Shown here piece after piece: positions 9,614-17,775 of a DNA stretch of 44,968 nt. The notes under the pieces were generated by a model that saw only the letters and a program-made list of their open reading frames with translations, was not told where the DNA came from and did no database searches. The position numbers were made by a program, and so were the translations under genes. Each line of letters opens with the position of its first letter. Position 1 is the first letter of the stretch. The stretch spans positions 1-44,968 of the forward strand of contig JAHJRN010000020.1 of NCBI GenBank assembly GCA_018830865.1. Reading direction: 5' to 3'. The stretch is from Patescibacteria group bacterium. Lineage in GTDB: Bacteria; Patescibacteriota; Patescibacteriia; 2-12-FULL-60-25.

Positions 9614-11443
9614 ATGTGCGGCATCGTCGGCTACATCGGGACCCGAAAAGCGCAACCCATCCTTCTGGACGGGCTGCATCGCCTCGAATATCGCGGCTAC
9701 GACTCGTCCGGCGTCGCGCTCGTGGACGCGACGCTCGCCGTCACGCACGCGTCCGGCCGCATCTCCGAACTCGAGACGAAGCTCGGCGGCACGGTCCCGG
9801 CGTCGACGTGCGGCATCGCGCACACGCGGTGGGCCACGCACGGGCCGCCGACCGAGGCGAACGCGCATCCGCACCGTGACTGCACCGGCCGCATCGCGGT
9901 CGTCCACAACGGCATCATCGAGAACTACGCGGAACTGCGGACGGAACTCGAGGCCCGCGGCCATACGTTCACGTCCGAGACGGACACGGAGACGCTCGCG
10001 CATCTCATCGAGGAGGCGATGAAGGCGGGGAAGGGGCTGACGTCCGCGGTCCAGACGGCGCTTCGACGCGTCCGGGGCACGTACGGCATCGCGGTCGTCT
10101 CCGCCGACCAGCCGGACAAGATCGTCATCGCGCGGCTCGGCAGTCCCATCGTGCTCGGCATCGGCGACGACGAGCTGTTCGTCGCGTCGGACGCGAGCGC
10201 CATCATCGGCCATACGCGGGACGTCATCTACCTCGACGACGGCGAGATGGCGGTCCTCGGACGCGAGGGGCATCGCGTGATGTCGCATGACGCCAAGGTC
10301 GTCACGAAGGAGACCACGGAGCTCGATTGGTCGGACGAGGACGCCCAGAAGGGCGGACATCCGCATTTCATGCTCAAGGAGATGCTCGAGCAGCCGGAGG
10401 TCATCCGCAACAGCATGCGTGGCCGTCTGAATGTCGAGGAGGGGACGGCCGTGCTCGGAGGGCTGCGGGACGTCGCGGGACGCCTGCGCGACATCGATCG
10501 GCTCGTCGTCGTCGCCTGCGGGAGCGCGTACTACGCCGGGCTCGTCGGCGAATACATGCTGGAGGAATACGCCGGGATCCCGGTGGAAGTCGAGCTCGCG
10601 AGCGAATTCCGCTATCGCAAGCCGCTCCTGACGAAGCGGACCGCGGTCCTCGCCGTGTCGCAGTCCGGGGAGACGGCCGACACCCTCGCGGCCGTGCGTG
10701 AGGCGAAGATGAAAGGCGCGCTGACGCTCGGCATCGTGAACGCGGTCGGCTCGACCATCGCGCGCGAGACGGACGCCGGCGTCTACAACCACGCGGGTCC
10801 GGAAATCGGTGTTGCGTCGACAAAAGCCTTCCTTTCGCAGTGCACGGTCTTCGCGCTCTTGTCCGTTTTCCTCGGACGCCAGCGCCAGATGTCGCTCTCG
10901 ATGGGAAAACGCATCGCCGAGGAGATGCGGCGCCTGCCGGATCTCGTCGCGGGCATCCTGGAGGGACGTGACGCCATCAGGGCCATCGCGGAACGATATG
11001 CCGCGACGACCGACGCGTTCTTCCTCGGGCGGAAGTACTGCGCGCCCATCGCGTTCGAAGGCGCGTTGAAGCTGAAGGAAATCAGCTACATCCACGCCGA
11101 AGGCTACGCGGCAGGGGAGATGAAGCACGGTCCCATCGCGCTCATCGATGCGACGTTCCCGACGGTCGTGCTGTGCCCGAAGGATTCGGTCTACGAGAAG
11201 ACGCGCTCGAACATCGAGGAGATCCGCGCGCGCGGCGGGAAGATCGTCGCGGTCACGACCGAGGGGAACGAGGAGGCGCAACGCTTCAGCGACGATGTCA
11301 TCTACATCCCGAAGACGCTCGAGATGCTGACGCCCATCCTCGCGGCCGTGCCGCTCCAACTCTTCGCCTACTACGTCTCGACGTCGAAAGGCATCGACCC
11401 GGATAAGCCGCGGAACCTCGCGAAGAGCGTGACGGTGGAATGA
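9614..11443 (+). CDS. glmS: Glutamine-fructose-6-phosphate aminotransferase (isomerizing)
   Basis: A 609-residue cytoplasmic enzyme that makes glucosamine-6-phosphate from fructose-6-phosphate and glutamine, the entry to UDP-GlcNAc and peptidoglycan. Cys2 after the initiator Met (MCGIVGYIG) is the glutaminase nucleophile. HTRWATHGPPTEANAHPH and HNGIIENY are glutaminase signatures. Two SIS sugar-phosphate-isomerase domains follow, with CGSAYYAG, SQSGETADT, ASTKAF and EGALKLKEISY. The C-terminus ends LAKSVTVE as in the family, and length is standard. It sits 12 nt behind uvrC and is probably co-transcribed with it. No glmS ribozyme-like leader is possible in that gap. Confidence 0.97.
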   Translation: MCGIVGYIGTRKAQPILLDGLHRLEYRGYDSSGVALVDATLAVTHASGRISELETKLGGTVPASTCGIAHTRWATHGPPTEANAHPHRDCTGRIAVVHNGIIENYAELRTELEARGHTFTSETDTETLAHLIEEAMKAGKGLTSAVQTALRRVRGTYGIAVVSADQPDKIVIARLGSPIVLGIGDDELFVASDASAIIGHTRDVIYLDDGEMAVLGREGHRVMSHDAKVVTKETTELDWSDEDAQKGGHPHFMLKEMLEQPEVIRNSMRGRLNVEEGTAVLGGLRDVAGRLRDIDRLVVVACGSAYYAGLVGEYMLEEYAGIPVEVELASEFRYRKPLLTKRTAVLAVSQSGETADTLAAVREAKMKGALTLGIVNAVGSTIARETDAGVYNHAGPEIGVASTKAFLSQCTVFALLSVFLGRQRQMSLSMGKRIAEEMRRLPDLVAGILEGRDAIRAIAERYAATTDAFFLGRKYCAPIAFEGALKLKEISYIHAEGYAAGEMKHGPIALIDATFPTVVLCPKDSVYEKTRSNIEEIRARGGKIVAVTTEGNEEAQRFSDDVIYIPKTLEMLTPILAAVPLQLFAYYVSTSKGIDPDKPRNLAKSVTVE

Positions 11444-11476
11444 ACGTGCGTTTTCCTAATATGTTATATTTCGGGC

Positions 11477-12088
11477 ATGATATATCTTATCGGCGGGTCG
11501 CCGCGTGTCGGGAAGAGCATCGTCGCGAGACATATCGCGAAAACGACGGACGCCACGCTCGTTTTGACGGACGATATCTGCGAATCGGTCGAGAAAAAAC
11601 TTCCAGAAGATGAACGTCAGTCAAAGTTTCCATTTCCGAGCTTTTCAGGCACGGCTTCGGAGAACGTCCATACGTCGGATGAGCTGGTCGACTTCCAATA
11701 CGCGACTGCAAAAGCCCTTAGGCCAGAACTCGACAGGATTGTTGAAGAGACTCTATCGAACGGTGAGTCCGCGGTCATCGAAGGCGTGCATCTTCTTCCA
11801 GAACAGGTTCGAGAACTCTCTGATAGGCATCCAAAAAATATCCGTGCGGTATTCGTCGGTTCGGAGGACATCGGACGCATCATCGACGGGATCATGAGGA
11901 ACACAAGCCCTGATAACTGGACAAGGGACAGCGATTCGGAAGTGGTCAGACAGATTGCCGAGTTCGCCTCCATATATAGCGGCCTGATCCGGAAAGAAGC
12001 GGAAGCGAATGATTTGCCGTATATTGAGCGGACCGATAATTTCGAGAAGGACATGAAATCCATCGTTGAAGCGATGACCAGTCATTGA
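11477..12088 (+). CDS. P-loop kinase-like protein
   Basis: A 203-residue protein starting with Walker A GGSPRVGKS (6-14), followed by RHIAK and an acidic TDDI. Later come VIEGVHLLPEQV, RAVFVGS, and an Asn/Asp-rich DNWTRDSDSEVV segment. The arrangement resembles small-molecule kinases of the 2-phosphoglycerate-kinase or adenylate-kinase-like type, in which EGVHL carries the Walker B role. The substrate cannot be read. A TATATT hexamer ends 6 nt before the ATG. GC is lower than in glmS, so it may have been acquired. The ParB-like gene starts 6 nt downstream, suggesting a two-gene unit. Confidence 0.6.
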   Translation: MIYLIGGSPRVGKSIVARHIAKTTDATLVLTDDICESVEKKLPEDERQSKFPFPSFSGTASENVHTSDELVDFQYATAKALRPELDRIVEETLSNGESAVIEGVHLLPEQVRELSDRHPKNIRAVFVGSEDIGRIIDGIMRNTSPDNWTRDSDSEVVRQIAEFASIYSGLIRKEAEANDLPYIERTDNFEKDMKSIVEAMTSH

Positions 12089-12094
12089 AGACGG

Positions 12095-12562
12095 ATGTCA
12101 ACTATGCAGAATAATCATGATCGGCCGCCGGAAGCGCCGCAAATTCGTGCAAAGGATATTTTTGTCGATCCGCGACATGTGGAGCACTCGTTCGATCTAC
12201 CGTTCTGGAGGGATGATCGGAAGCTTTGGGCATTGAAGATTCCGGCGGAAGACATGGATATCGATGATCTCCGATGGATACTCGATGTGCCGTTTTGGGA
12301 GGATACGGAAGGGAATATCGTAATTACCCCAAGCGACGTCATCCGTGATATGGACCGATTCCCGGACCATCGGGACAGGATTTTGCGTTGCGATACGTCG
12401 CATCCCATCGACATCATGAAGAACAGGAAAGGGGAGTGGTTGACGTTGGACGGTCTGCATCGACTTGTGAAACAGATTCTTGAGGGCAAGAAGACGATTC
12501 GTGTCAGAAAGATACCGCCCGAAATGGTCCATCTCACCGCGAAGGATGATATAGATACCTGA
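12095..12562 (+). CDS. ParB/sulfiredoxin-fold-like small protein
   Basis: A 155-residue soluble protein. The central part, KIPAEDMDIDDLRWILDVPFW with ITPSDVI, and the C-terminal LDGLHRLVKQILEGKKTIRVRKIPPEM resemble the ParB N-terminal/Srx-like nucleotide-binding fold, where a G-x-H/R-R-hxA-type motif binds a nucleotide; here it reads DGLHRLVK. I recall similar stand-alone proteins in diverse bacteria annotated as hypothetical. It lies 6 nt behind a P-loop kinase-like gene and shares its lower GC, so the pair may act together, for example in phosphotransfer (inference). No helix-turn-helix is evident. Confidence 0.5.
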   Translation: MSTMQNNHDRPPEAPQIRAKDIFVDPRHVEHSFDLPFWRDDRKLWALKIPAEDMDIDDLRWILDVPFWEDTEGNIVITPSDVIRDMDRFPDHRDRILRCDTSHPIDIMKNRKGEWLTLDGLHRLVKQILEGKKTIRVRKIPPEMVHLTAKDDIDT

Positions 12563-12642
12563 TAACCACTGGAGAGAACATTATAAAGAGAGTGTCAGTG
12601 GGAAATCGACATATCCCCATTGGAACAGAAAAAGAACAGAAC

Positions 12643-12668
12643 TATGGCTCAATCGAGCCGTATTTTTG
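12643..12668 (+). terminator. Rho-independent terminator before mraZ
   Basis: The stem TATGGCTC (12643-12650) pairs with GAGCCGTA (12655-12662), with one G-T pair and an AATC loop, followed by TTTTTGGTTTT. It separates the kinase/ParB-like pair from the mraZ promoter. Confidence 0.65.
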
Positions 12669-12682
12669 GTTTTCACCGACCA

Positions 12683-12734
12683 TTGACCATAGGGTGTTAG
12701 TGGCATAGAATGGGGATTAGTGGGACGGAGTGGG
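12683..12734 (+). promoter_or_regulatory. mraZ promoter with four 10-bp-phased MraZ boxes
   Basis: The -35 TTGACC (12683-12688) and -10 TAGAAT (12706-12711) are spaced 17 bp apart. Overlapping and following them are TGGC at 12701, TGGG at 12711, TGGG at 12721 and TGGG at 12731, each exactly 10 bp apart. MraZ is known in E. coli and Mycoplasma to bind direct repeats of this kind upstream of its own gene, so autorepression of the mraZ-rsmH-ftsL unit is expected. Confidence 0.8.
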
Positions 12735-12761
12735 AATAAGAAGCAAGAGCTTTCCGGTCTT

Positions 12762-13190
12762 ATGTTCATCGGCGAATTTCACCATACGCTAGATGAAAAA
12801 GGCCGGCTCGCAGTGCCGGTCAAGTTTCGTGCAGGACTCGCGGCAGGTGCCGTGGTCACGCGTGGATTGGACCGATCGCTGTTCCTGTACCCGAAGGACG
12901 TGTGGGAGACGCTAGCCCTCAAGCTCGCGTCATTGCCCATCGGTCAGGCCGATACCCGTGCATTCGCGCGCTTGATGCTCGCGGGCGCCATGGAAGTCGA
13001 CCTGGACAAGTCCGGGCGTGTGACCATTCCCGAGGTCCTCCGCACATATGCGGGGGTCGCCAAGGATGTGGTCGTGACCGGTCTCTATGACCGGCTCGAG
13101 ATCTGGGACGAAGCGTCCTGGAACGCATACGCCTCCAAGACGGAACAGGACAGCAATGCGATCGCGGAACGGCTCGGCTCCATCGTATGA
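12762..13190 (+). CDS. mraZ: Transcriptional regulator MraZ
   Basis: A 142-residue DNA-binding protein with two AbrB/SpoVT-like folds, starting MFIGEFHHTLDEKGRLAVPVKFR. The second copy has GAMEVDLDKSGRVTIPEVLR. It forms rings that bind TGGG repeats and regulates the division/cell-wall cluster. The start at 12762 matches the family N-terminus. An in-frame ATG at 12720 lies inside the operator and is rejected. The TGA overlaps the rsmH start (ATGA), indicating translational coupling. Length is typical. Confidence 0.96.
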   Translation: MFIGEFHHTLDEKGRLAVPVKFRAGLAAGAVVTRGLDRSLFLYPKDVWETLALKLASLPIGQADTRAFARLMLAGAMEVDLDKSGRVTIPEVLRTYAGVAKDVVVTGLYDRLEIWDEASWNAYASKTEQDSNAIAERLGSIV

Positions 13191-14080
13191 ACGAATCCGT
13201 CCATATCGCGGTCATGACCTCCGAGGTCATCGACGCGCTCGGGACGCGTCCAGGAGGACGCACTGTCGACGGCACCCTCGGTGCCGGGACGTATGCGGCA
13301 TCCTTGCTCGAGGCAACGGCACCTGACGGCAGTGTGCTGTCGCTGGACGTGGATCCCGGCGCACTTAAACGGGCGCGGGAACGGTTCGCGCCGTACGGGA
13401 AGCGCTGGGTCGGCGTCGAGGCGAATTTCCGTTCCCTCGACCGCATCGCGGAGGAGCGCGGCTTTCGTCCTTGTGAGGGCGTCGTCCTGGACCTTGGGGT
13501 CTCGTCCGACGAACTCGCTGACGCATCGAAGGGCCTTTCCTTCATGAAGGAAGGTCCTCTGGACATGCGTCTCGGACCCCGCGCGAACGAGGATGGGCTC
13601 ACGGCAGGCGATATCGTCAACTCCTGGAGCCGCGACGACCTCATTACGGTCATCCGCGACTACGGCGAGGAACGGTTCGCAGGCCGCATCGCGGACGGAA
13701 TTCTCCGGGCACGCAAGGCGGCACGCCTCGTGGGGACCTTGGATCTCGTCTCGGTCATCCGTTCGTCCGTCCCTCGGACGTACGAGCACGGCCGCATCCA
13801 TCCTGCGACACGTACGTTCCAGGCGCTCCGCATCGCCGTGAACGACGAGCTTGAAGCCTTGCGCGACGCCATCGCCGCCGCACGACGCATCCTGGCGCCC
13901 GGCGGACGCATCGCCGTCGTTTCGTTCCATTCGCTTGAGGACCGGATCGTGAAACATGCCTTCAAGGAGGCAGACGACCTGGTTCCCATCACAAAACGGC
14001 CCGCCATACCGTCAGAAGATGAGATGACGGCCAACCCCCGCAGCCGGAGCGCCAAGCTCCGCGTGGCGGAGAAACGTTAG
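13187..14080 (+). CDS. rsmH: 16S rRNA (cytosine-1402-N4)-methyltransferase RsmH
   Basis: A 297-residue SAM-dependent enzyme (formerly MraW) that N4-methylates C1402 in the ribosomal decoding centre. The start HIAVMTSEVIDAL and motif I DGTLGAGTYAASLLE are typical. LDLGVSSDELADASKGLSF and the C-terminal SFHSLEDRIVKHAFK are RsmH signatures, and the ending NPRSRSAKLRVAEK is characteristic. Length is a little below the usual 310. It overlaps mraZ by 4 nt and ends in TAG, showing that UAG is a normal stop in this genome. Confidence 0.97.
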   Translation: MNESVHIAVMTSEVIDALGTRPGGRTVDGTLGAGTYAASLLEATAPDGSVLSLDVDPGALKRARERFAPYGKRWVGVEANFRSLDRIAEERGFRPCEGVVLDLGVSSDELADASKGLSFMKEGPLDMRLGPRANEDGLTAGDIVNSWSRDDLITVIRDYGEERFAGRIADGILRARKAARLVGTLDLVSVIRSSVPRTYEHGRIHPATRTFQALRIAVNDELEALRDAIAAARRILAPGGRIAVVSFHSLEDRIVKHAFKEADDLVPITKRPAIPSEDEMTANPRSRSAKLRVAEKR

Positions 14081-14128
14081 TCCGGTCCGTCCACCTTAAG
14101 TCAAATCAAACACAAAATTCTTATTCAT

Positions 14129-14491
14129 ATGTCACGTGCGTTTGCATTCGCCATGACACGACCTCATGAACGCCTCGGCCTTCCGCAGCCGATCGGACGC
14201 CGCCTCCCGCAGGGGCTGGCCGGTTGGAATATGGTCATCGCGGTCATGATGTTCGCCTGCGTCTTCGGTTACGTCGTGCAGGTCAATAGCGCCGCTTCAA
14301 GGGGATTCGAGCTTCGGGACGTCGAGAAACGTGTCGAAACGCTCCGGTCTGACGTGATGGGTCTCGAGGATACGGTCGCGACGCTCTCGTCCGTCCAGGC
14401 GCTGAATGAACGGGCCATCGCGCTCGGATTCGTCCCTGTCCAGGGCATCGAGTACGTGAACCCTGCCGGCAAGACCACAGCGATGCGCTGA
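14129..14491 (+). CDS. FtsL-like divisome protein
   Basis: A 120-residue bitopic membrane protein with a cytoplasmic N-terminus of about 30 residues, one helix (about 33-52, NMVIAVMMFACVFGYVVQV), then a coiled-coil (about 60-95, RDVEKRVETLRSDVMGLED) and a short tail. Size, topology and position right after rsmH match FtsL, which bridges the divisome and activates septal peptidoglycan synthesis. FtsL sequences diverge strongly, so the call rests on context. The expected ftsI/pbp gene does not follow; a terminator does. Confidence 0.7.
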   Translation: MSRAFAFAMTRPHERLGLPQPIGRRLPQGLAGWNMVIAVMMFACVFGYVVQVNSAASRGFELRDVEKRVETLRSDVMGLEDTVATLSSVQALNERAIALGFVPVQGIEYVNPAGKTTAMR

Positions 14492-14562
14492 CGGTCGAGG
14501 ACTTGGATGAGCCGCAAGGCTTCTCCAAGGCTTCGACCATGAAGGGGCCTCGCGAACCGAAT

Positions 14563-14594
14563 ATCCTCCCGACGTGCGTGTCAGGAGGATTTTT
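14563..14594 (+). terminator. Rho-independent terminator ending the mraZ-rsmH-ftsL unit
   Basis: Arms ATCCTCC (14563-14569) and GGAGGAT (14584-14590), with a loop that can form a small inner stem, followed by TTTTT. It closes the short division cluster. The rest of 14492-14671 holds no gene. Confidence 0.7.
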
Positions 14595-14659
14595 CGTATC
14601 CCTTACCTCGGGACACGAAATGATGGGAGAGGGATGGCTCAGGATGACTGAAGACGTGT

Positions 14660-14665
14660 TATAAT
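14660..14665 (+). promoter_or_regulatory. Consensus -10 of the clp operon
   Basis: A perfect TATAAT ends 6 nt before the ATG at 14672. No convincing -35 lies 16-18 bp upstream. Its position implies a leaderless mRNA for the four-gene operon. Confidence 0.55.
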
Positions 14666-14671
14666 CACGCC

Positions 14672-15058
14672 ATGCATTCGCGGACAGGAGCCGTGGCGAA
14701 ACTTCTCATTGTCGATCTCTTCGGGAGCGTCGCGTGGTTTCCTGTCTGGTGGTACACGAAGGGGCTTGAGCGTGTGTTCGTGTGGGTACGACGTTCGTTG
14801 CAATACCGTGCAGCGTCGTACGCGTTCCGCATCTGGATCAAGAACATGCTCGTGCCGATGTACGGGCAATACGACTGGACCGGTCGTCTCGTCAGCGTGT
14901 TCATGCGCATCATCGTCCTCATCGGGCGTTCCGTCGCGTTCGTGGCCGAGGCGCTCGTGTATGGGATCGGCATCATCGCGTGGATCGCGGCGCCGATTAT
15001 TTTTGCTCTGCTTGCGGCGTGGAACATCACGTCAGGAGCCTTCCTCCGAAACGTATGA
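14672..15058 (+). CDS. Small membrane protein, first gene of the clp operon
   Basis: A 128-residue protein with a hydrophobic N-terminal segment (about 9-29) and a strong C-terminal hydrophobic region (about 84-120, with IGRSVAFVAEALVYGIGIIAW). Between them lies a basic, aromatic-rich stretch (RRSLQYRAASYAFRIWIKN). No family is recognised. Its stop overlaps the start of the membrane-tethered Clp ATPase (ATGA at 15055), so the two are probably translated together. A role as a membrane partner or adaptor of that ATPase is an inference from this coupling only. Confidence 0.65.
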   Translation: MHSRTGAVAKLLIVDLFGSVAWFPVWWYTKGLERVFVWVRRSLQYRAASYAFRIWIKNMLVPMYGQYDWTGRLVSVFMRIIVLIGRSVAFVAEALVYGIGIIAWIAAPIIFALLAAWNITSGAFLRNV

Positions 15059-17775
15059 GCGAACTTGCCCGACCTGTCGCCATCGTCTGCGCCCAATGCG
15101 GCGCGGATCCGCGTCTGACGGCATCGTGCAAGGCATGTGGCGGCGCTGGTATCGGCGTCGCGTCGCCGGATGGGTTCCTCGTCTGGTCCGACCCGGTCGA
15201 CGACTTCACCATCGCCCTGCGTGCCATCAAGAAGAACGCGACCGTCATCTTTCATCTTGCCATCATGATCGGCCTCGGCGTAGCCGTCGCGGCGATTCTG
15301 TGGAGTCTTACGCGCCTCGACGACGTGTCCGTCATCCGTGAGGCCTCGTTCTGGGTCTCGGGACGATGGGACGTCTCCCTCGCGTGGTTCGCGGCGTTCC
15401 TTGGCTGTTTCCTCATTTTTCGGCTGTCGGAGTATTCCAGCGATGTCCGGAGCATCCCCGGATGGGCCATGACCGAAGCGCAACTCGAAGCGCATGACGC
15501 CGCCGCTCCGACCCGCGCGGACCATCGGTTCGAGATAGCGCCGCATTTCTCCGAGGAAGCGCGCGACACGGTCGAGCGAGCGTACGGCATCGCACATGAC
15601 CTGAAGCGGACCGAGGTCCGGCCGGATATGCTGTTCGCCGCGGCGCTCACGGGTCCGTCGGGTGGCCTGTTCATGGCGCGGCTCGGCCTCTCGTTCGACC
15701 TCGTGAAGAGGCCACTCGCGACGCTGATGATTTCGGACGCGTCGGCCGGGAATCCGCCCATCGCGTTCTCGAAGGAGACCAAACGGTCGCTCGCGCTCGC
15801 CTATGCCGAAGCGCGCACCGCCCGGCGCAAGCACGTGAGCCCCATCGAGCTGTTCCTCCAGTCGTTCAAGGACAGTCCCAAGCTTCAGACGCTCCTCGAT
15901 CGTCTCGGGTTCCCGGCGGAACATGTGATGAAGGTCGCGGAATGGGTACGTCTTCAGGAACAGTTGCGCGAGGATTACCTGCGCTTTGTCGAACTTGCGG
16001 CGTTGAAACCGAAATCCGTGATGAACCGCGCCATGACGGCGCAACAGACTCCGCTCCTTGACCGGTTCAGCGAGGACCTGACCATCGCGGCACGCAACGG
16101 CTATCTCCAGCCCCTCATCGGACGCGAGCGTGAGATGGAGGAGCTCCTGCGCGCCATCGAGAGCGGCAACAGGTCCGTGGCGCTCGTCGGCGAGAGCGGA
16201 ACGGGCAAAGGCGCGATGATCGAGGAGCTTGCGCGACGGATGGTGGAGGAAGACGTGCCGCCGGAGCTGTTCGACAGGCGTCTCGTGTCGGTCAACGTCG
16301 CGCAAGTCGTCTCGGCAGGCGAATCCGGCCTTGCGGCCGAGCGTCTCATCACCATGTTGCGCGAAGTCGGCATGTCAGGGAACGTCATCCTTGCGGTGCA
16401 TGGCATCGAATCGCTTGTCGGCGGCGGCAGCGGACCCATGGACCTCGCGGAAGCGTTCGCGAGCGAGTTGGACCGCGGATATTTCATCGCCATCGCGACG
16501 ACGACGCCGGCTGCGTGGACGCAGTACATCGAACGGCGATCGCTCGGCACGAAGCTCGTCAAGGTCAATGTCACGCCGCTCGAGGCGGAAGACACGCTGC
16601 GTGTCCTCATGGCGAAGAGCGGGTCCATCGAATACGTGAACAAGGTTTTCCTGTCGTACGGCGCGCTCGAGAAGGCGACGACCTTGGCGATGCGCTATCT
16701 GCGCGACGTGGCCCCGCCCGAGAATGCGCTCGACGTGGTCCGCGAGGCCGCGGTGCTGGCGCGGAAAGCGCGGGGCGAGCGGACGTTCGTGACCGCGGAG
16801 GACGTGGCGAAGGTGGTCCATGACAAGACGAACATCCCGGTCGAAAGCGTCACCGGCGGCGAGACCGAGAAGCTGCTCGACATGGAGAACCGCCTGCATG
16901 GCCGCGTCATCGGTCAGGATGAGGCAGTGACGGCCGTCTCGCAGGCGTTTCGACGAGCACGCGCGGACCTGCGTGAAGGCAAGCGACCCATCGCGAACTT
17001 CCTGTTCCTCGGACCGACCGGCGTGGGGAAGACCGAGCTCGCCAAGGCGCTCGCGGCCGAGTATTTCGGCGACGAGAATCGCATGATCCGGCTCGATATG
17101 TCGGAGTACCAGGACGCGACGTCCATTCATCGGATGATCGGACAGGCAGGGGACCAGCGCGGCGGTCTGCTCACCGAGGCCGTGCGCCACGCGCCGTTTT
17201 CCATCGTCCTGCTGGATGAGGTCGAAAAGGCGCATCCGGATATCCTCAATTTGTTCCTCCAGGTCATGGACGACGGACGCCTCACCGACGGGGTCGGGCG
17301 CACCGTGGACTTCACGAATGCCGTCGTCATCATGACCTCCAACGCCGGGACGTCCTTCATCCAAGCGGAAGTCACGAACGGCACGCCGTTGGACGTCATA
17401 CGGACCGCCCTGCTCGAACGTGAGCTGAAAGGGATCTTCCGTCCGGAATTCCTCAATCGGTTCGACGGCACCATCGTGTTCAGGCCGTTGACCATGGACG
17501 ACATGACGCAGATCGCGCATCTGCAGATTCATGCGGTCGGTGCTCGGCTGGAGGCGAAAGGCTTCATGTTCCATGCGGAGGATGAGGCGGTCGAAGCGCT
17601 CGCGAAAGACGGGTACGACCCGATGTTCGGCGCGCGTCCGTTGCGACGTCTCATCCAGGAACGCGTGGATAACGCGCTCGCGGACGTGCTGTTGCGGCAT
17701 CAGGCGGAGCGCGGCGACACGATCGTGCTGAAGGCGGATATGACGGTGGAAATACGGAAAGCGGACGCGGTATGA
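15055..17775 (+). CDS. Membrane-tethered ClpC-like AAA+ ATPase with degenerate first ATPase site
   Basis: A 906-residue Hsp100-family protein. Residues 12-28 form a C-x2-C...C-x2-C zinc knuckle (Cys12, 15, 25, 28). Two transmembrane segments follow at about 62-84 and 103-123. A Clp-N-like helical region spans about 155-330. The first AAA+ module has Walker A GESGTGKG (379-386), with the final S/T changed to G, and the Walker B acidic pair replaced by His449-Gly450 (ILAVHGIESL), so it should not hydrolyse ATP. The second module is canonical: GPTGVGKT (653-660), LLDEVEKAH (Asp721, Glu722), TSNAG and a C-terminal D2-small domain. No clear ClpP-docking (I/L)GF loop is seen, so a disaggregase or peptidase-independent unfoldase is possible. 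Overlaps both neighbours with ATGA junctions. Confidence 0.9.
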   Translation: MSELARPVAIVCAQCGADPRLTASCKACGGAGIGVASPDGFLVWSDPVDDFTIALRAIKKNATVIFHLAIMIGLGVAVAAILWSLTRLDDVSVIREASFWVSGRWDVSLAWFAAFLGCFLIFRLSEYSSDVRSIPGWAMTEAQLEAHDAAAPTRADHRFEIAPHFSEEARDTVERAYGIAHDLKRTEVRPDMLFAAALTGPSGGLFMARLGLSFDLVKRPLATLMISDASAGNPPIAFSKETKRSLALAYAEARTARRKHVSPIELFLQSFKDSPKLQTLLDRLGFPAEHVMKVAEWVRLQEQLREDYLRFVELAALKPKSVMNRAMTAQQTPLLDRFSEDLTIAARNGYLQPLIGREREMEELLRAIESGNRSVALVGESGTGKGAMIEELARRMVEEDVPPELFDRRLVSVNVAQVVSAGESGLAAERLITMLREVGMSGNVILAVHGIESLVGGGSGPMDLAEAFASELDRGYFIAIATTTPAAWTQYIERRSLGTKLVKVNVTPLEAEDTLRVLMAKSGSIEYVNKVFLSYGALEKATTLAMRYLRDVAPPENALDVVREAAVLARKARGERTFVTAEDVAKVVHDKTNIPVESVTGGETEKLLDMENRLHGRVIGQDEAVTAVSQAFRRARADLREGKRPIANFLFLGPTGVGKTELAKALAAEYFGDENRMIRLDMSEYQDATSIHRMIGQAGDQRGGLLTEAVRHAPFSIVLLDEVEKAHPDILNLFLQVMDDGRLTDGVGRTVDFTNAVVIMTSNAGTSFIQAEVTNGTPLDVIRTALLERELKGIFRPEFLNRFDGTIVFRPLTMDDMTQIAHLQIHAVGARLEAKGFMFHAEDEAVEALAKDGYDPMFGARPLRRLIQERVDNALADVLLRHQAERGDTIVLKADMTVEIRKADAV

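Noticed and set aside
9182-11359. A 725-residue minus-strand open frame opposite glmS and uvrC
   Set aside because: Asp/Arg-rich shadow caused by high GC; both sense-strand genes are well conserved families.
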